Part shown: positions 42,503 to 50,530 of the stretch, piece after piece
Layout: each line of letters opens with the position of its first letter
Position numbering within the stretch: position 1 is the first letter of the stretch
Assembly: GCA_900546345.1 (NCBI GenBank)
Contig: URCI01000010.1
Coordinates: 1-64,000 of the forward strand
DNA: 64,000 nucleotides
Direction of reading: 5' to 3'
DNA from: an uncultured Prevotella sp.
GTDB lineage: Bacteria; Bacteroidota; Bacteroidia; Bacteroidales; Bacteroidaceae
Translations under genes and position numbers: made by a program
The notes under the pieces: model-generated
Database searches by the model: none
What the model was told of the DNA's origin: nothing
What the model saw: the letters and a program-made list of their open reading frames with translations, nothing else

Positions 42503-43843
42503 ATGAAAAAGCTTATAGAGACACTGAAGAACTGTTGGAGGGTAGAAGATCTGCGTAAGCGTCTTCTGATTACCCTTTTGTTTACGGCTATCTACCGTTT
42601 CGGTTCATTTGTAGTATTACCGGGTATTGATCCGGCTAAACTCGATCAATTACAGTCGCAAACCAAAGGTGGCTTGATGTCACTGCTGGACATGTTCTCT
42701 GGTGGCGCATTTTCCAACGCTTCTATCTTCGCGCTTGGTATAATGCCTTACATCTCGGCTTCCATCGTTATGCAGTTGCTCGCCGTCGCTGTACCTTATT
42801 TCCAGAAGATGCAGCGTGAAGGCGAAAGCGGGCAGAAAAGAATTCAATGGTATACTCGTGTGCTGACGGTAGCTATTTTGCTCTTCCAGGCACCGAGTTA
42901 CCTGATTAATTTGAAGATGCAGGCCAGCCAGGCGCTGGCAAGCGGTATAGCTTGGCCTGTGTTTATGGTGCCCGCTACCATTATTTTAGCCGCTGGTAGT
43001 ATGTTCATCCTGTGGCTGGGTGAGCGCATTACAGATAAGGGAGTAGGAAATGGTATCTCCTTGATCATCATGTTGGGTATTATCGCCCGTTTGCCTCAAG
43101 CTTTTATGCAAGAGGTAAGTTCAAGATTTACTGCCATTTCTGGTGGTGGTCTTGTGATGTTCATTGTTGAGATCCTGATTCTCTATGCTGTTATCATGGC
43201 TTCTATCTTGCTTGTTCAGGGTACTCGCAAAGTTCCTGTACAATACGCAAAGCGTTTGGTCGGTAATAAGCAGTATGGTGGCGCCAGACAGTATATCCCT
43301 TTGAAGCTGTTCGCAGCGAATGTGATGCCTATCATCTTTGCCCAGGCACTGATGTTTATTCCATTGGCTATTGTACAGTATCAAAGTGACAGTGCCGCTT
43401 GGTGGGTTCGCGATATGTTGAACAACAGGAGTCTGATGTATAACATCGTATATGTTGTTCTTATTATTGCTTTCACCTATTTCTACACGGCTATCACTAT
43501 GAATCCTCAACAGATGGCTGAGGACTTGAAGCGAAACAATGGTTTTATCCCCGGTGTGAAGCCCGGTCATGACACTGCCGAGTATATCGACACGGTCATG
43601 TCGCGCATAACATTCCCCGGCTCATTGTTCATCGCTTTCATTGCCGTCATGCCAGCGCTTGCAGGATTGCTGAACGTGCAGGATGCTTTCTCTCAGTTCT
43701 TTGGTGGAACCTCCCTTCTGATTACAGTGGGTGTGGTAATTGACACATTGCAGCAGATTGAGAGCTACTTGCTGATGCGCCACTACGATGGATTGCTGAA
43801 TGCTGGTCATACCAGACCTGCTGGTGCAGTAAGCGCATATTGA
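42503..43843 (+). CDS. secY: preprotein translocase subunit SecY
   Basis: A 446-residue channel subunit of SecYEG in the inner membrane, with ten hydrophobic segments. Hallmarks are the plug region (GGLMSLLDMFSGGAFSNASIFALGIMPYISASI), the GERITDKGVGNGISLIIMLGI loop, and NNGFIPGVKPGHDTAEYID with C-terminal contacts for SecA and the ribosome. Its usual partner secE is at 8040. Confidence 0.97.
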   Translation: MKKLIETLKNCWRVEDLRKRLLITLLFTAIYRFGSFVVLPGIDPAKLDQLQSQTKGGLMSLLDMFSGGAFSNASIFALGIMPYISASIVMQLLAVAVPYFQKMQREGESGQKRIQWYTRVLTVAILLFQAPSYLINLKMQASQALASGIAWPVFMVPATIILAAGSMFILWLGERITDKGVGNGISLIIMLGIIARLPQAFMQEVSSRFTAISGGGLVMFIVEILILYAVIMASILLVQGTRKVPVQYAKRLVGNKQYGGARQYIPLKLFAANVMPIIFAQALMFIPLAIVQYQSDSAAWWVRDMLNNRSLMYNIVYVVLIIAFTYFYTAITMNPQQMAEDLKRNNGFIPGVKPGHDTAEYIDTVMSRITFPGSLFIAFIAVMPALAGLLNVQDAFSQFFGGTSLLITVGVVIDTLQQIESYLLMRHYDGLLNAGHTRPAGAVSAY

Positions 43844-43857
43844 TATAGTCTCTTAGA

Positions 43858-44649
43858 ATGAAAATATTTCTTAAGACTGAAGATGAAATAGACCTCATGC
43901 GAAAGGCCAACCGACTTGTCGGTGCGACCTTAGCTGAGGTTGGTCGTCATATAAAGCCAGGAGTTTCTACGCTCCAACTGGATCATATTGCAGAGGAGTT
44001 TATTCGAGATCATGGTGCTATACCTACGTTCAAGAATTTCCCCAATCCTTTTGGAGGGCCTTTTCCTGGCTCTATCTGTACATCGGTTAACAATGTTGTT
44101 GTGCATGGAATCCCGAGTTCTCAGTGTATTCTCAAGGAGGGTGATATCATCTCTGTTGATTGTGGAACTCTTTTAGATGGATATAATGGTGACAGTTGTT
44201 ATACCTTTTGCGTCGTCGAGGTTTCTGATGAGGTTAGTCAACTTCTGAAGGTGACCAAGCAAAGTCTTTATAAAGGTATTGAACAGGCTAAGCCTGGACA
44301 TCACTTGGGAGATATCGGGTCTGCCATCCAAGATTATTGTGAGTCTTTTGGTTATGGTGTCGTTCGCGAACTTACCGGTCATGGTATTGGCCGTGAAATG
44401 CATGAGGATCCACCAGTTCCTAACTATGGCTCACGTGGTAATGGGGTCTTGCTCAAGGCAGGAATGTGCATCGCAATCGAGCCGATGATAACTATGGGTG
44501 ACCGGAAGATCTGGTTACTGCCCGACAAATGGGGAATTATCACACGTGATGGTCTGCCCGCTGCTCATTTCGAGCATACGATAGCCATTCGTAAGGATGG
44601 TCCTGAGATTTTATCAACATTCGAAGAAATAGAACATCAAGAAGATTAA
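43858..44649 (+). CDS. map: methionine aminopeptidase, type I
   Basis: A 263-residue M24A enzyme that removes the initiator methionine from nascent chains. The five metal ligands are visible: two Asp in ISVDCGTLLDGYNGDSCYTF, His in GHGIGREMHEDPPVPNYG, Glu in CIAIEPMITMG and Glu in FEHTIAI. It is placed between secY and infA, as in many bacteria. Starts 14 bp after secY. Confidence 0.96.
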   Translation: MKIFLKTEDEIDLMRKANRLVGATLAEVGRHIKPGVSTLQLDHIAEEFIRDHGAIPTFKNFPNPFGGPFPGSICTSVNNVVVHGIPSSQCILKEGDIISVDCGTLLDGYNGDSCYTFCVVEVSDEVSQLLKVTKQSLYKGIEQAKPGHHLGDIGSAIQDYCESFGYGVVRELTGHGIGREMHEDPPVPNYGSRGNGVLLKAGMCIAIEPMITMGDRKIWLLPDKWGIITRDGLPAAHFEHTIAIRKDGPEILSTFEEIEHQED

Positions 44650-44653
44650 TATT

Positions 44654-44872
44654 ATGTCAAAGCAGTCAGCAATAGAACTGGATGGTACAGTTATAGAGAG
44701 CCTTTCCAACGCCATGTTCCGTGTGGAGTTGGAGAACGGAGTCAAGATCATAGCAAACATTTCTGGTAAGATGCGTTTGCACTATATCAAGATTCTCCCT
44801 GGCGACAAAGTGAAAGTGGCTATGAGTCCATACGACTTAACCAAAGGTCGTATTGAGTTTCGATACAAATAA
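44654..44872 (+). CDS. infA: translation initiation factor IF-1
   Basis: A 72-residue OB-fold factor that binds the A site during initiation. SKQSAIELDGTVIESLSNAMFRVELENG and SGKMRLHYIKILPGDKVKVAMSPYDLTKGRIEFRYK are near-consensus. It starts 4 bp after map and precedes rpmJ by 20 bp. Confidence 0.97.
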   Translation: MSKQSAIELDGTVIESLSNAMFRVELENGVKIIANISGKMRLHYIKILPGDKVKVAMSPYDLTKGRIEFRYK

Positions 44873-44892
44873 TTTTTTATATATCTGACGAT

Positions 44893-45009
44893 ATGAAAAC
44901 AAGAGCATCATTGAAGAAGCGCACGCCCGACTGCAAGATTGTACGTCGAAAGGGTCGTCTTTTTGTTATCAACAAGAAGAATCCTAAGTATAAGATGCGT
45001 CAAGGCTAA
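44893..45009 (+). CDS. rpmJ: 50S ribosomal protein bL36, zinc-free type
   Basis: A 38-residue protein beginning MKTRASLKKRTPDCKIV, with RRKGRLFVINKKNPKYKMRQG at the end. It keeps the basic L36 backbone but has only one of the four usual zinc ligands (CxxC, a further C and H are replaced). It is thus a C-minus form that should not need zinc. Confidence 0.94.
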   Translation: MKTRASLKKRTPDCKIVRRKGRLFVINKKNPKYKMRQG

Positions 45010-45051
45010 GTTAAAAAAACGTAATCAGGTGCTAGTGTCACAATAAATTAG

Positions 45052-45059
45052 TACCTTTG
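45052..45059 (+). promoter_or_regulatory. promoter of the alpha section, -7 element
   Basis: TACCTTTG, about 54 bp before rpsM. It suggests an internal promoter for rpsM-rpsK-rpsD-rpoA-rplQ. No clear -33 box. Confidence 0.6.
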
Positions 45060-45112
45060 CGTGCTTTTTAGCAAAAAGACATCAATTTTTAAATTATTAT
45101 TTTTTTCAACTA

Positions 45113-45493
45113 ATGGCAATAAGAATTGTTGGAGTAGATTTGCCCCAGAATAAGCGTGGCGAAATCGCATTGACTTATATCTATGGTATAGGTCGAAGTA
45201 GTTCAGCAAAGATATTGGATAAGGCCGGCGTGAGCCGAGACCTGAAAGTCAGCGAATGGAATGACGATCAGGCAGCCAAGATCCGTGAGATTATCGGCGC
45301 TGAATTCAAGGTGGAGGGTGACCTTCGTTCAGAGATCCAGATGAACATCAAGCGCCTGATGGATATTGGTTGCTATCGTGGTGTACGTCATCGTAATGGT
45401 CTTCCTGTTCGCGGACAGAGCACAAAGAACAATGCTCGTACTCGTAAGGGTAAGAAGAAGACTGTTGCTAATAAGAAGAAGGCTACCAAGTAA
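45113..45493 (+). CDS. rpsM: 30S ribosomal protein uS13
   Basis: A 126-residue 30S head protein making bridges B1a and B1b. AIRIVGVDLPQNKRGEIALTYIYGIGRSSSAKIL at the start, CYRGVRHRNGLPVRGQSTKNNARTRKGKKKTV at the end. First gene after the internal promoter; rpsK follows after 19 bp. Confidence 0.97.
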   Translation: MAIRIVGVDLPQNKRGEIALTYIYGIGRSSSAKILDKAGVSRDLKVSEWNDDQAAKIREIIGAEFKVEGDLRSEIQMNIKRLMDIGCYRGVRHRNGLPVRGQSTKNNARTRKGKKKTVANKKKATK

Positions 45494-45512
45494 TTAAGAG
45501 GAGAAATTAATT

Positions 45513-45902
45513 ATGGCAAAGACAAAAGCAACATCTAAGAAAAGAAACGTCAGAGTTGACGCTATGGGTCAACTTCATGTCCATAGCTCGTTCAACAATA
45601 TCATAGTATCTCTTGCCAACAGCGAGGGTCAGGTGATTTCTTGGTCATCTGCTGGTAAGATGGGCTTCCGTGGTTCTAAGAAGAACACACCGTATGCTGC
45701 TCAGATGGCAGCAGAGGACTGCGCAAAGGTAGCTTATGGTTTGGGTCTTCGCAAGGTGAAGGCATTTGTGAAGGGTCCTGGCAACGGACGTGAGAGTGCT
45801 ATTCGTGCCGTTAATGGCGCTGGTATCGAGGTTACCGAGATTGTCGACGTTACGCCGTTGCCACACAATGGCTGCCGTCCTCCCAAGCGTCGTCGTGTAT
45901 AA
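45513..45902 (+). CDS. rpsK: 30S ribosomal protein uS11
   Basis: A 129-residue platform protein near the mRNA exit. GQLHVHSSFNNIIVSLANSEGQVISWSSAGKMGFRGSKK and VDVTPLPHNGCRPPKRRRV are diagnostic. A partial Shine-Dalgarno (AGAGGAGA, about 45498-45505) precedes the start. Confidence 0.97.
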   Translation: MAKTKATSKKRNVRVDAMGQLHVHSSFNNIIVSLANSEGQVISWSSAGKMGFRGSKKNTPYAAQMAAEDCAKVAYGLGLRKVKAFVKGPGNGRESAIRAVNGAGIEVTEIVDVTPLPHNGCRPPKRRRV

Positions 45903-45937
45903 TTTACGTGGTACAATAGTTAAATTGAGATTAAATT

Positions 45938-46546
45938 ATGGCAAGATATATAGGTCCAAAATCTAGAATTTCACGCCGTTTCGGTGAGGCCATTTTCGGT
46001 GCTGACAAGGTTCTTTCTAAGCGCAACTTCCCCCCGGGGCAGCATGGTAATGACCGCCGCCGCAAGCAGTCTGAGTATGGAATGCAGTTGGCTGAGAAGC
46101 AGAAGGCAAAGTACACCTATGGTGTTCTTGAGCGTCAGTTCCGCAATTTGTTCGACAAGGCCGCAAAGGCAGACGGCATCACCGGTGAGGTTTTGCTTCA
46201 GTTGCTTGAGAGCCGTTTGGACAATGTGGTTTATCGTTTGGGTATTGCTCCTACACGTGCTGCTGCTCGCCAGATGGTCAGTCACAAGCACGTCACCGTT
46301 GATGGCCAGGTTGTGAACATTCCTTCTTATCAGGTTAAGCCTGGTCAGATTGTTGGTGTTCGTGAAAAGGCAAAGTCTCTTGAGGTCATTGAAGCTGCTC
46401 TTGCAGGCTTCAACCACAGCAAGTATCCTTGGTTGGAGTGGGACGAGAACACAAAGAGTGGTAAGTTCCTTCACAAGCCTGAGCGCGCTGACATTCCTGA
46501 GAACATCAAGGAGCAGTTAATCGTTGAGTTGTACTCTAAACAATAA
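45938..46546 (+). CDS. rpsD: 30S ribosomal protein uS4
   Basis: A 202-residue 16S assembly initiator. MARYIGPKSRISRRFGEAIFG opens it, PPGQHGNDRRRKQSEYGMQLAEKQK follows, and the S4 RNA-binding domain lies at about 93-155 (SRLDNVVYRLGIAPTRAAARQMVSHKHVTVDGQVVN). No zinc-binding Cys cluster is present near the N-terminus. E. coli S4 represses the alpha operon. Confidence 0.97.
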   Translation: MARYIGPKSRISRRFGEAIFGADKVLSKRNFPPGQHGNDRRRKQSEYGMQLAEKQKAKYTYGVLERQFRNLFDKAAKADGITGEVLLQLLESRLDNVVYRLGIAPTRAAARQMVSHKHVTVDGQVVNIPSYQVKPGQIVGVREKAKSLEVIEAALAGFNHSKYPWLEWDENTKSGKFLHKPERADIPENIKEQLIVELYSKQ

Positions 46547-46558
46547 ATCATTAAATTA

Positions 46559-47551
46559 ATGGCGATATTAGCATTTCAAAAACCTGATAAAGTAGTGATG
46601 CTGGAGGCTAATGACCACTACGGAAAGTTTGAGTTCCGCCCTCTCGAGCCTGGCTTCGGTGTTACCATTGGTAATGCCCTGCGACGCATCCTTCTTTCAT
46701 CGCTGGAAGGCTATGCTATCAATACTGTGCGTATCGCCGGTGTTGAGCATGAGTTTTCTTCCGTACCCGGTGTTAAGGAAGATGTGACCAACATCATTTT
46801 GAATCTCAAGCAAGTTCGATTCAAACAAGTAGTAGAAGAATTCGAGAACGAGAAAGTTAGTATCACCGTTGAGAATTCCACTGAATTCAAGGCCGGTGAT
46901 ATCGGTAAGTATCTGACTGGATTTGAAGTGTTAAACCCTGATTTGGTGATTTGTCATTTAGACTCCAAGGCAACCATGCAGATCGACCTTACGATCAACA
47001 AAGGCCGTGGCTATGTGCCCGCTGATGAGAACCGTCAGTTCTGCACGGATGTCAATCAACTTCCGATCGATTCCATCTACACCCCTATCCGTAATGTGAA
47101 ATACAGTGTTGAGCCCACTCGTGTCGAGCAGAAAACCGACTATGATAAGCTCCTCATTGAAGTCACCACGGACGGTTCCATCCACCCGAAGGATGCATTG
47201 AAAGAGGCTGCAAAGATCCTCATCTATCATTTCATGCTCTTCTCTGATGAGAAGATTACTCTTGAGAACCCCGATCAGGATGGTAATCAAGAGTTTGATG
47301 AGGAAGTGTTGCATATGCGCCAATTGCTGAAGACCAAGTTGACGGACATGAATCTGAGTGTTCGTGCTCTCAACTGTCTGAAGGCTGCCGATGTGGAGAC
47401 ACTCGGTGATCTGGTACAATACAACAAGACCGACCTCTTGAAGTTCCGTAACTTCGGTAAGAAATCGCTCTCAGAGCTTGATGATTTGCTCGAGAGTCTG
47501 AATCTGTCGTTTGGAACTGACATTTCAAAGTATAAATTGGACAAGGAGTAA
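46559..47551 (+). CDS. rpoA: RNA polymerase alpha subunit
   Basis: A 330-residue alpha subunit. N-terminal dimerisation domain with RPLEPGFGVTIGNALRRILLSSLEGYAI (about 26-53). C-terminal domain at about 250-325 with LNLSVRALNCLK-like MNLSVRALNCLKAADVETLGDLVQYNKTDLLKFRNFGKKSLSELDDLL, the part that contacts UP elements and activators. 12 bp after rpsD and 27 bp before rplQ. Confidence 0.98.
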   Translation: MAILAFQKPDKVVMLEANDHYGKFEFRPLEPGFGVTIGNALRRILLSSLEGYAINTVRIAGVEHEFSSVPGVKEDVTNIILNLKQVRFKQVVEEFENEKVSITVENSTEFKAGDIGKYLTGFEVLNPDLVICHLDSKATMQIDLTINKGRGYVPADENRQFCTDVNQLPIDSIYTPIRNVKYSVEPTRVEQKTDYDKLLIEVTTDGSIHPKDALKEAAKILIYHFMLFSDEKITLENPDQDGNQEFDEEVLHMRQLLKTKLTDMNLSVRALNCLKAADVETLGDLVQYNKTDLLKFRNFGKKSLSELDDLLESLNLSFGTDISKYKLDKE

Positions 47552-47578
47552 TACCTGTCCCCATTCATTCAAAAACAA

Positions 47579-48127
47579 ATGAGACACAATAAAAAATTCA
47601 ACCATCTGGGTCGTACTGCATCTCATCGCGCTAGCATGCTTGCCAACATGGCATCTAGCCTGATCATGCACAAAAGAATCACTACGACTCTCGCAAAGGC
47701 TAAGGCTTTGAAGAAGTATGTAGAGCCTTTGATTACACGTTCAAAGAGTGACACCACCACAAGTCGTCGTGTTGTCTTCCGCTATCTGCAGGACAAGTAT
47801 GCAGTGAAGGAGCTCTTCGGCACAGTAGCTGCTAAGGTTGCTGATCGTCCTGGAGGTTACACACGTGTGATCAAGCTTGGTCTCCGTCAGGGTGATGCTG
47901 CTGAGATTGCTTTCATCGAGCTTGTTGACTTCGATGAGAACATGGCTAAGACACCTAAGGCAGAGAAGAAGACTCGCCGTAGCCGCCGCTCCACCAAGAA
48001 AGCTGTAGAGGCTGCTCCTGCAGAGGAGAAGGCTGAAGCTACAGACAAGAAGGCAGAGAAAGCAGAAAAGAAGGCTGAAGCCAAAGCAGAGAAAGCTCCC
48101 GAGGCAGAGGCTCCTAAGGCTGAATAA
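47579..48127 (+). CDS. rplQ: 50S ribosomal protein bL17 with a long acidic/basic tail
   Basis: A 182-residue protein. The conserved L17 body is residues 1-120 (MRHNKKFNHLGRTASHRASMLANMA and RPGGYTRVIKLGLRQGDAAEIAFIELV). About 60 extra residues follow, made almost entirely of Lys, Glu and Ala (from KTRRSRRSTKKAVEAAPAEEKAE), probably disordered or a charged helix. E. coli L17 lacks this tail (127 residues). Last gene of the ribosomal block, followed by a terminator. Confidence 0.96.
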   Translation: MRHNKKFNHLGRTASHRASMLANMASSLIMHKRITTTLAKAKALKKYVEPLITRSKSDTTTSRRVVFRYLQDKYAVKELFGTVAAKVADRPGGYTRVIKLGLRQGDAAEIAFIELVDFDENMAKTPKAEKKTRRSRRSTKKAVEAAPAEEKAEATDKKAEKAEKKAEAKAEKAPEAEAPKAE

Positions 48128-48160
48128 CTCTTTGAGAATCATTCTTTGAAGATAAGTTTG

Positions 48161-48197
48161 AAGCACTTGCTCATTTACATGGGCAAGTGCTTTTTTT
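48161..48197 (+). terminator. terminator of the ribosomal block
   Basis: AAGCACTTGC (48161-48170) pairs with GCAAGTGCTT (48183-48192) and is followed by T's to 48197. It closes the alpha section after rplQ. Confidence 0.88.
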
Positions 48198-48232
48198 ATA
48201 GGGATTCCCCTAATGTGAATAGGGAAATTTGT

Positions 48233-48264
48233 TTTGGAGATTCCATCTTTTTTTCCTAATTTTG
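48233..48264 (+). promoter_or_regulatory. lipoprotein promoter, -33/-7
   Basis: TTTG (48233-48236) and TAATTTTG (48257-48264) with exactly 20-bp spacing. Confidence 0.75.
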
Positions 48265-48285
48265 TTGCGTATTTAAGAAGGATCA

Positions 48286-49191
48286 ATGATTATGAAGAAG
48301 TCATTTTTACTGTTGATATGTCTGACGACTCTGCTCTCTAGCTGCGACTCTTATACGGGAGCCGGAGCATTTTCAGGAGCTCAGATAGGCTCTGTTCTTG
48401 GTTCAGCTATAGGTGGCATCTCCGGTGGCCCCCGTGGTTCGGATATTGGCACCATTGTAGGCATGGCTAGTGGTGCAGTAGTTGGTGCAGCCGTAGGTCA
48501 GGCAGCTGACCAGCGGCGGGCTACGCGTGTGAGTGAGGCTCCTCGCAGACCCTCCGCAGATTACGACGGAGCACCTTATCAAGACCGTTATGGTCAGACT
48601 GTGGTCCCTGGTTATGGCAGTCACCAAGTGACGTCGTCCGTCGCCGAACCAGTGGCAGCAGACACCTCTAACTATGGTAGTGGATTTGATGCTACCAACA
48701 GTGGAGATGATCGCATTTATGACTTCCAGTCGAGTGACTATACCGGAACCTATAGTGCCCAGCAACCACAAACCCACATGCCAGAACAATCCAGTGTGGA
48801 GCAGCTCACCAAGGGTCTTGCCTATACTCCTTCGTTGGATATTCGCAATGCACGTTTCATCGATGACAACCAAGATGGAGTCATTCAGCGCGGCGAGCTT
48901 TGCAAGATTATCTTTGAAGTGTACAATGTGGGTACTCAACCCGTAATAGACGTGGTACCAACCATTATAGAGACGACGGGCAATAAGCACATTTATATCT
49001 CGCCCAACATGCATGTAGAACGTATAGATCCCCATAAAGGCATTCGTTATACCGCAATCATTACGTCAGACAGAGGCCTTCGTAATGGCTCAGCGCGCTT
49101 CTGCGTCAGCGTGGTGCAAGGCAATAGAAACATCTCTAAAGTGAGTGAGTTTAATATACCCACTTCCAAAGCCTATGTGCAAGATCGGTGA
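48286..49191 (+). CDS. glycine-zipper lipoprotein, unknown function
   Basis: A 301-residue lipoprotein: signal peptide with lipobox LLSSC (Cys20). Residues 25-75 form a glycine-zipper membrane-like region (SGAQIGSVLGSAIGG, GTIVGMASGAVVGAAVGQAAD). A low-complexity Ser/Tyr/Gln-rich linker follows (about 85-175). The C-terminal domain starts with a calcium-loop-like segment D193-E204 (DDNQDGVIQRGE) and continues as a beta-rich domain. It probably sits at the outer membrane. The start is 48286 or the Met two codons later. I do not know its role. Confidence 0.8.
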   Translation: MIMKKSFLLLICLTTLLSSCDSYTGAGAFSGAQIGSVLGSAIGGISGGPRGSDIGTIVGMASGAVVGAAVGQAADQRRATRVSEAPRRPSADYDGAPYQDRYGQTVVPGYGSHQVTSSVAEPVAADTSNYGSGFDATNSGDDRIYDFQSSDYTGTYSAQQPQTHMPEQSSVEQLTKGLAYTPSLDIRNARFIDDNQDGVIQRGELCKIIFEVYNVGTQPVIDVVPTIIETTGNKHIYISPNMHVERIDPHKGIRYTAIITSDRGLRNGSARFCVSVVQGNRNISKVSEFNIPTSKAYVQDR

Positions 49192-49210
49192 GATTACTTA
49201 TAGATCATAC

Positions 49211-49247
49211 AAAATCCCTGATGCTGAAAGGCGTCAGGGATTTTTTT
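49211..49247 (+). terminator. lipoprotein terminator
   Basis: AAAATCCCTGA (49211-49221) pairs with TCAGGGATTTT (49234-49244), with extra pairing inside, then T's. Confidence 0.85.
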
Positions 49248-49378
49248 GCTATTTATTTATAATGGATTTTTGAATATGATATGGGGCGTACTCTGATAAA
49301 GTGTATGATGCAAAGGTTTAGTCAACTTAGATCCCCCAAGTGTTGTGCCTGAGAAAAGCATGTACATTCTCCCGAGAA

Positions 49379-50143
49379 TCAGTCTCCAAACCAGTTCTTG
49401 ACCTTCTGAAACACACTGCTCCATATGGATGGGTCTTCTTTCTTCTGATTGGTCTGTTGGCGTGTAGAGGCCTTTTTCGAGGGAGTCGGCGTACCGGGAT
49501 GCTGCGCAGCCATCATTTTCTGCCTCTCCTTCATCTGTTGGCTGCTGACGATTTCCTGCTCTTCTTTTTTTTCTTTGGCAGTCTTTTCTTCTTTCATCTC
49601 TGTCAAGCGCCGTGCGGCTTGTTGCTTTCGCGTAGCCAGTCGTTTTCCTTCTCTCTCATACTCTTCGTCGGCTTTCTCGTTCCATTCTTTAATGAAACTA
49701 TATCGAGCTTTGGAAAAGTCAAATTCAAAGTCGGGCATACCTGTTTCTGTGTCGTCCATGCGGTAGGGTGGATTGTTGCCGGAGACGCGCTGCACTTCCA
49801 CCATTGCCAGTCCCTGAGCCAACATGCCCAATTGGGCAGCTGCGCCGTAGCTGAGGTCTATGATGCATCCACGGCGATAAGGACCACGGTCAGTGACCTT
49901 GACGATGATACTCTTTTGGTTTCTGAGATTGGTGACTTTTAGGAGAGTGCCAAAGGGCAGGGTGCGGTGTGCACACGTCAAGCTGTCGTGATGGAGTCGT
50001 CCGCCATCAGCAGTTCTCGCCCCCGTAGCTTTACGGGAGTAGTAGGTGGCCTTGCCTGTTTGGGTTCGGCGCTGTGCCGAAGCAGACAGTGTGAGCAACA
50101 GCAAGACCAAACAAAAGAGTCTATGCGTTAGCTGATGCTTCAT
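49379..50143 (-). CDS. rlpA: RlpA-like double-psi beta-barrel protein
   Basis: A 254-residue exported protein related to septal RlpA. Signal peptide 1-23 (LFCLVLLLLTLSASA). The double-psi barrel domain (about 28-120) has the RlpA catalytic His59 (TCAHRTLPFGT) and Asp85 (VTDRGPYRRGCIIDLS). The usual Glu of the GER motif is Gly48 here, which seems common in Bacteroidota homologues and makes lytic activity uncertain. No SPOR domain follows; instead there is a Lys/Glu/Gln-rich, probably coiled-coil tail (about 145-225) and a final WSSVFQKVKNWFGD. The start codon lies almost at the predicted transcription start. Confidence 0.82.
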   Translation of the reverse strand: MKHQLTHRLFCLVLLLLTLSASAQRRTQTGKATYYSRKATGARTADGGRLHHDSLTCAHRTLPFGTLLKVTNLRNQKSIIVKVTDRGPYRRGCIIDLSYGAAAQLGMLAQGLAMVEVQRVSGNNPPYRMDDTETGMPDFEFDFSKARYSFIKEWNEKADEEYEREGKRLATRKQQAARRLTEMKEEKTAKEKKEEQEIVSSQQMKERQKMMAAQHPGTPTPSKKASTRQQTNQKKEDPSIWSSVFQKVKNWFGD

Positions 50144-50148
50144 AGTGG

Positions 50149-50177
50149 CAAAGATACGAAAATTATCTGAAAATCAA
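50149..50177 (-). promoter_or_regulatory. rlpA promoter, -33/-7
   Basis: TATCTTTG on the minus strand at 50149-50156, with TTG 18 bp upstream (50175-50177). The -7 box ends 5 nt before the ATG, so the transcript should be leaderless or nearly so. Confidence 0.55.
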
Positions 50178-50386
50178 GTGGTTTTAGTGGGAAAGTTTAC
50201 CCATATACCCCACTATGTAGCTGCCTACACGCCTTGTTCGCAACAGTTTTGGCAACTTGTTTTCGTTTTTTTTGCCATCACGACCACATGCTGATATCGT
50301 TTGAGCGTGGCTGCACTGTCGATGCTCTCAGGGGTGGTGCCTAAGTATAGATCTGTGTTAAGTCGTGACAAAAGTCAATGAGATTC

Positions 50387-50417
50387 TTGGAGTTGTTATT
50401 ATTATTTCCTAATTTTG
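50387..50417 (+). promoter_or_regulatory. esterase promoter, -33/-7
   Basis: TTG (50387-50389) and TAATTTTG (50410-50417) with exactly 20-bp spacing. The leader to the ATG at 50531 is about 105 nt. Confidence 0.7.
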
Positions 50418-50530
50418 CAATGCGTCATCTGTCGTTCCTTACGTAAGGTCCTTCTTTTGACCATACCTCATCTCATGTATGAGACAGACAGTGGATATGA
50501 CTTACCTAATCAATAATTAATACGATCAGC

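Larger units (their letters stand above)
50144..50530. other. divergent gap between rlpA and the esterase
   Basis: No gene is visible. It holds the rlpA promoter at 50149-50177 (minus) and the esterase promoter at 50387-50417 (plus). The middle part (50190-50380) shows no clear structure. Confidence 0.5.
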
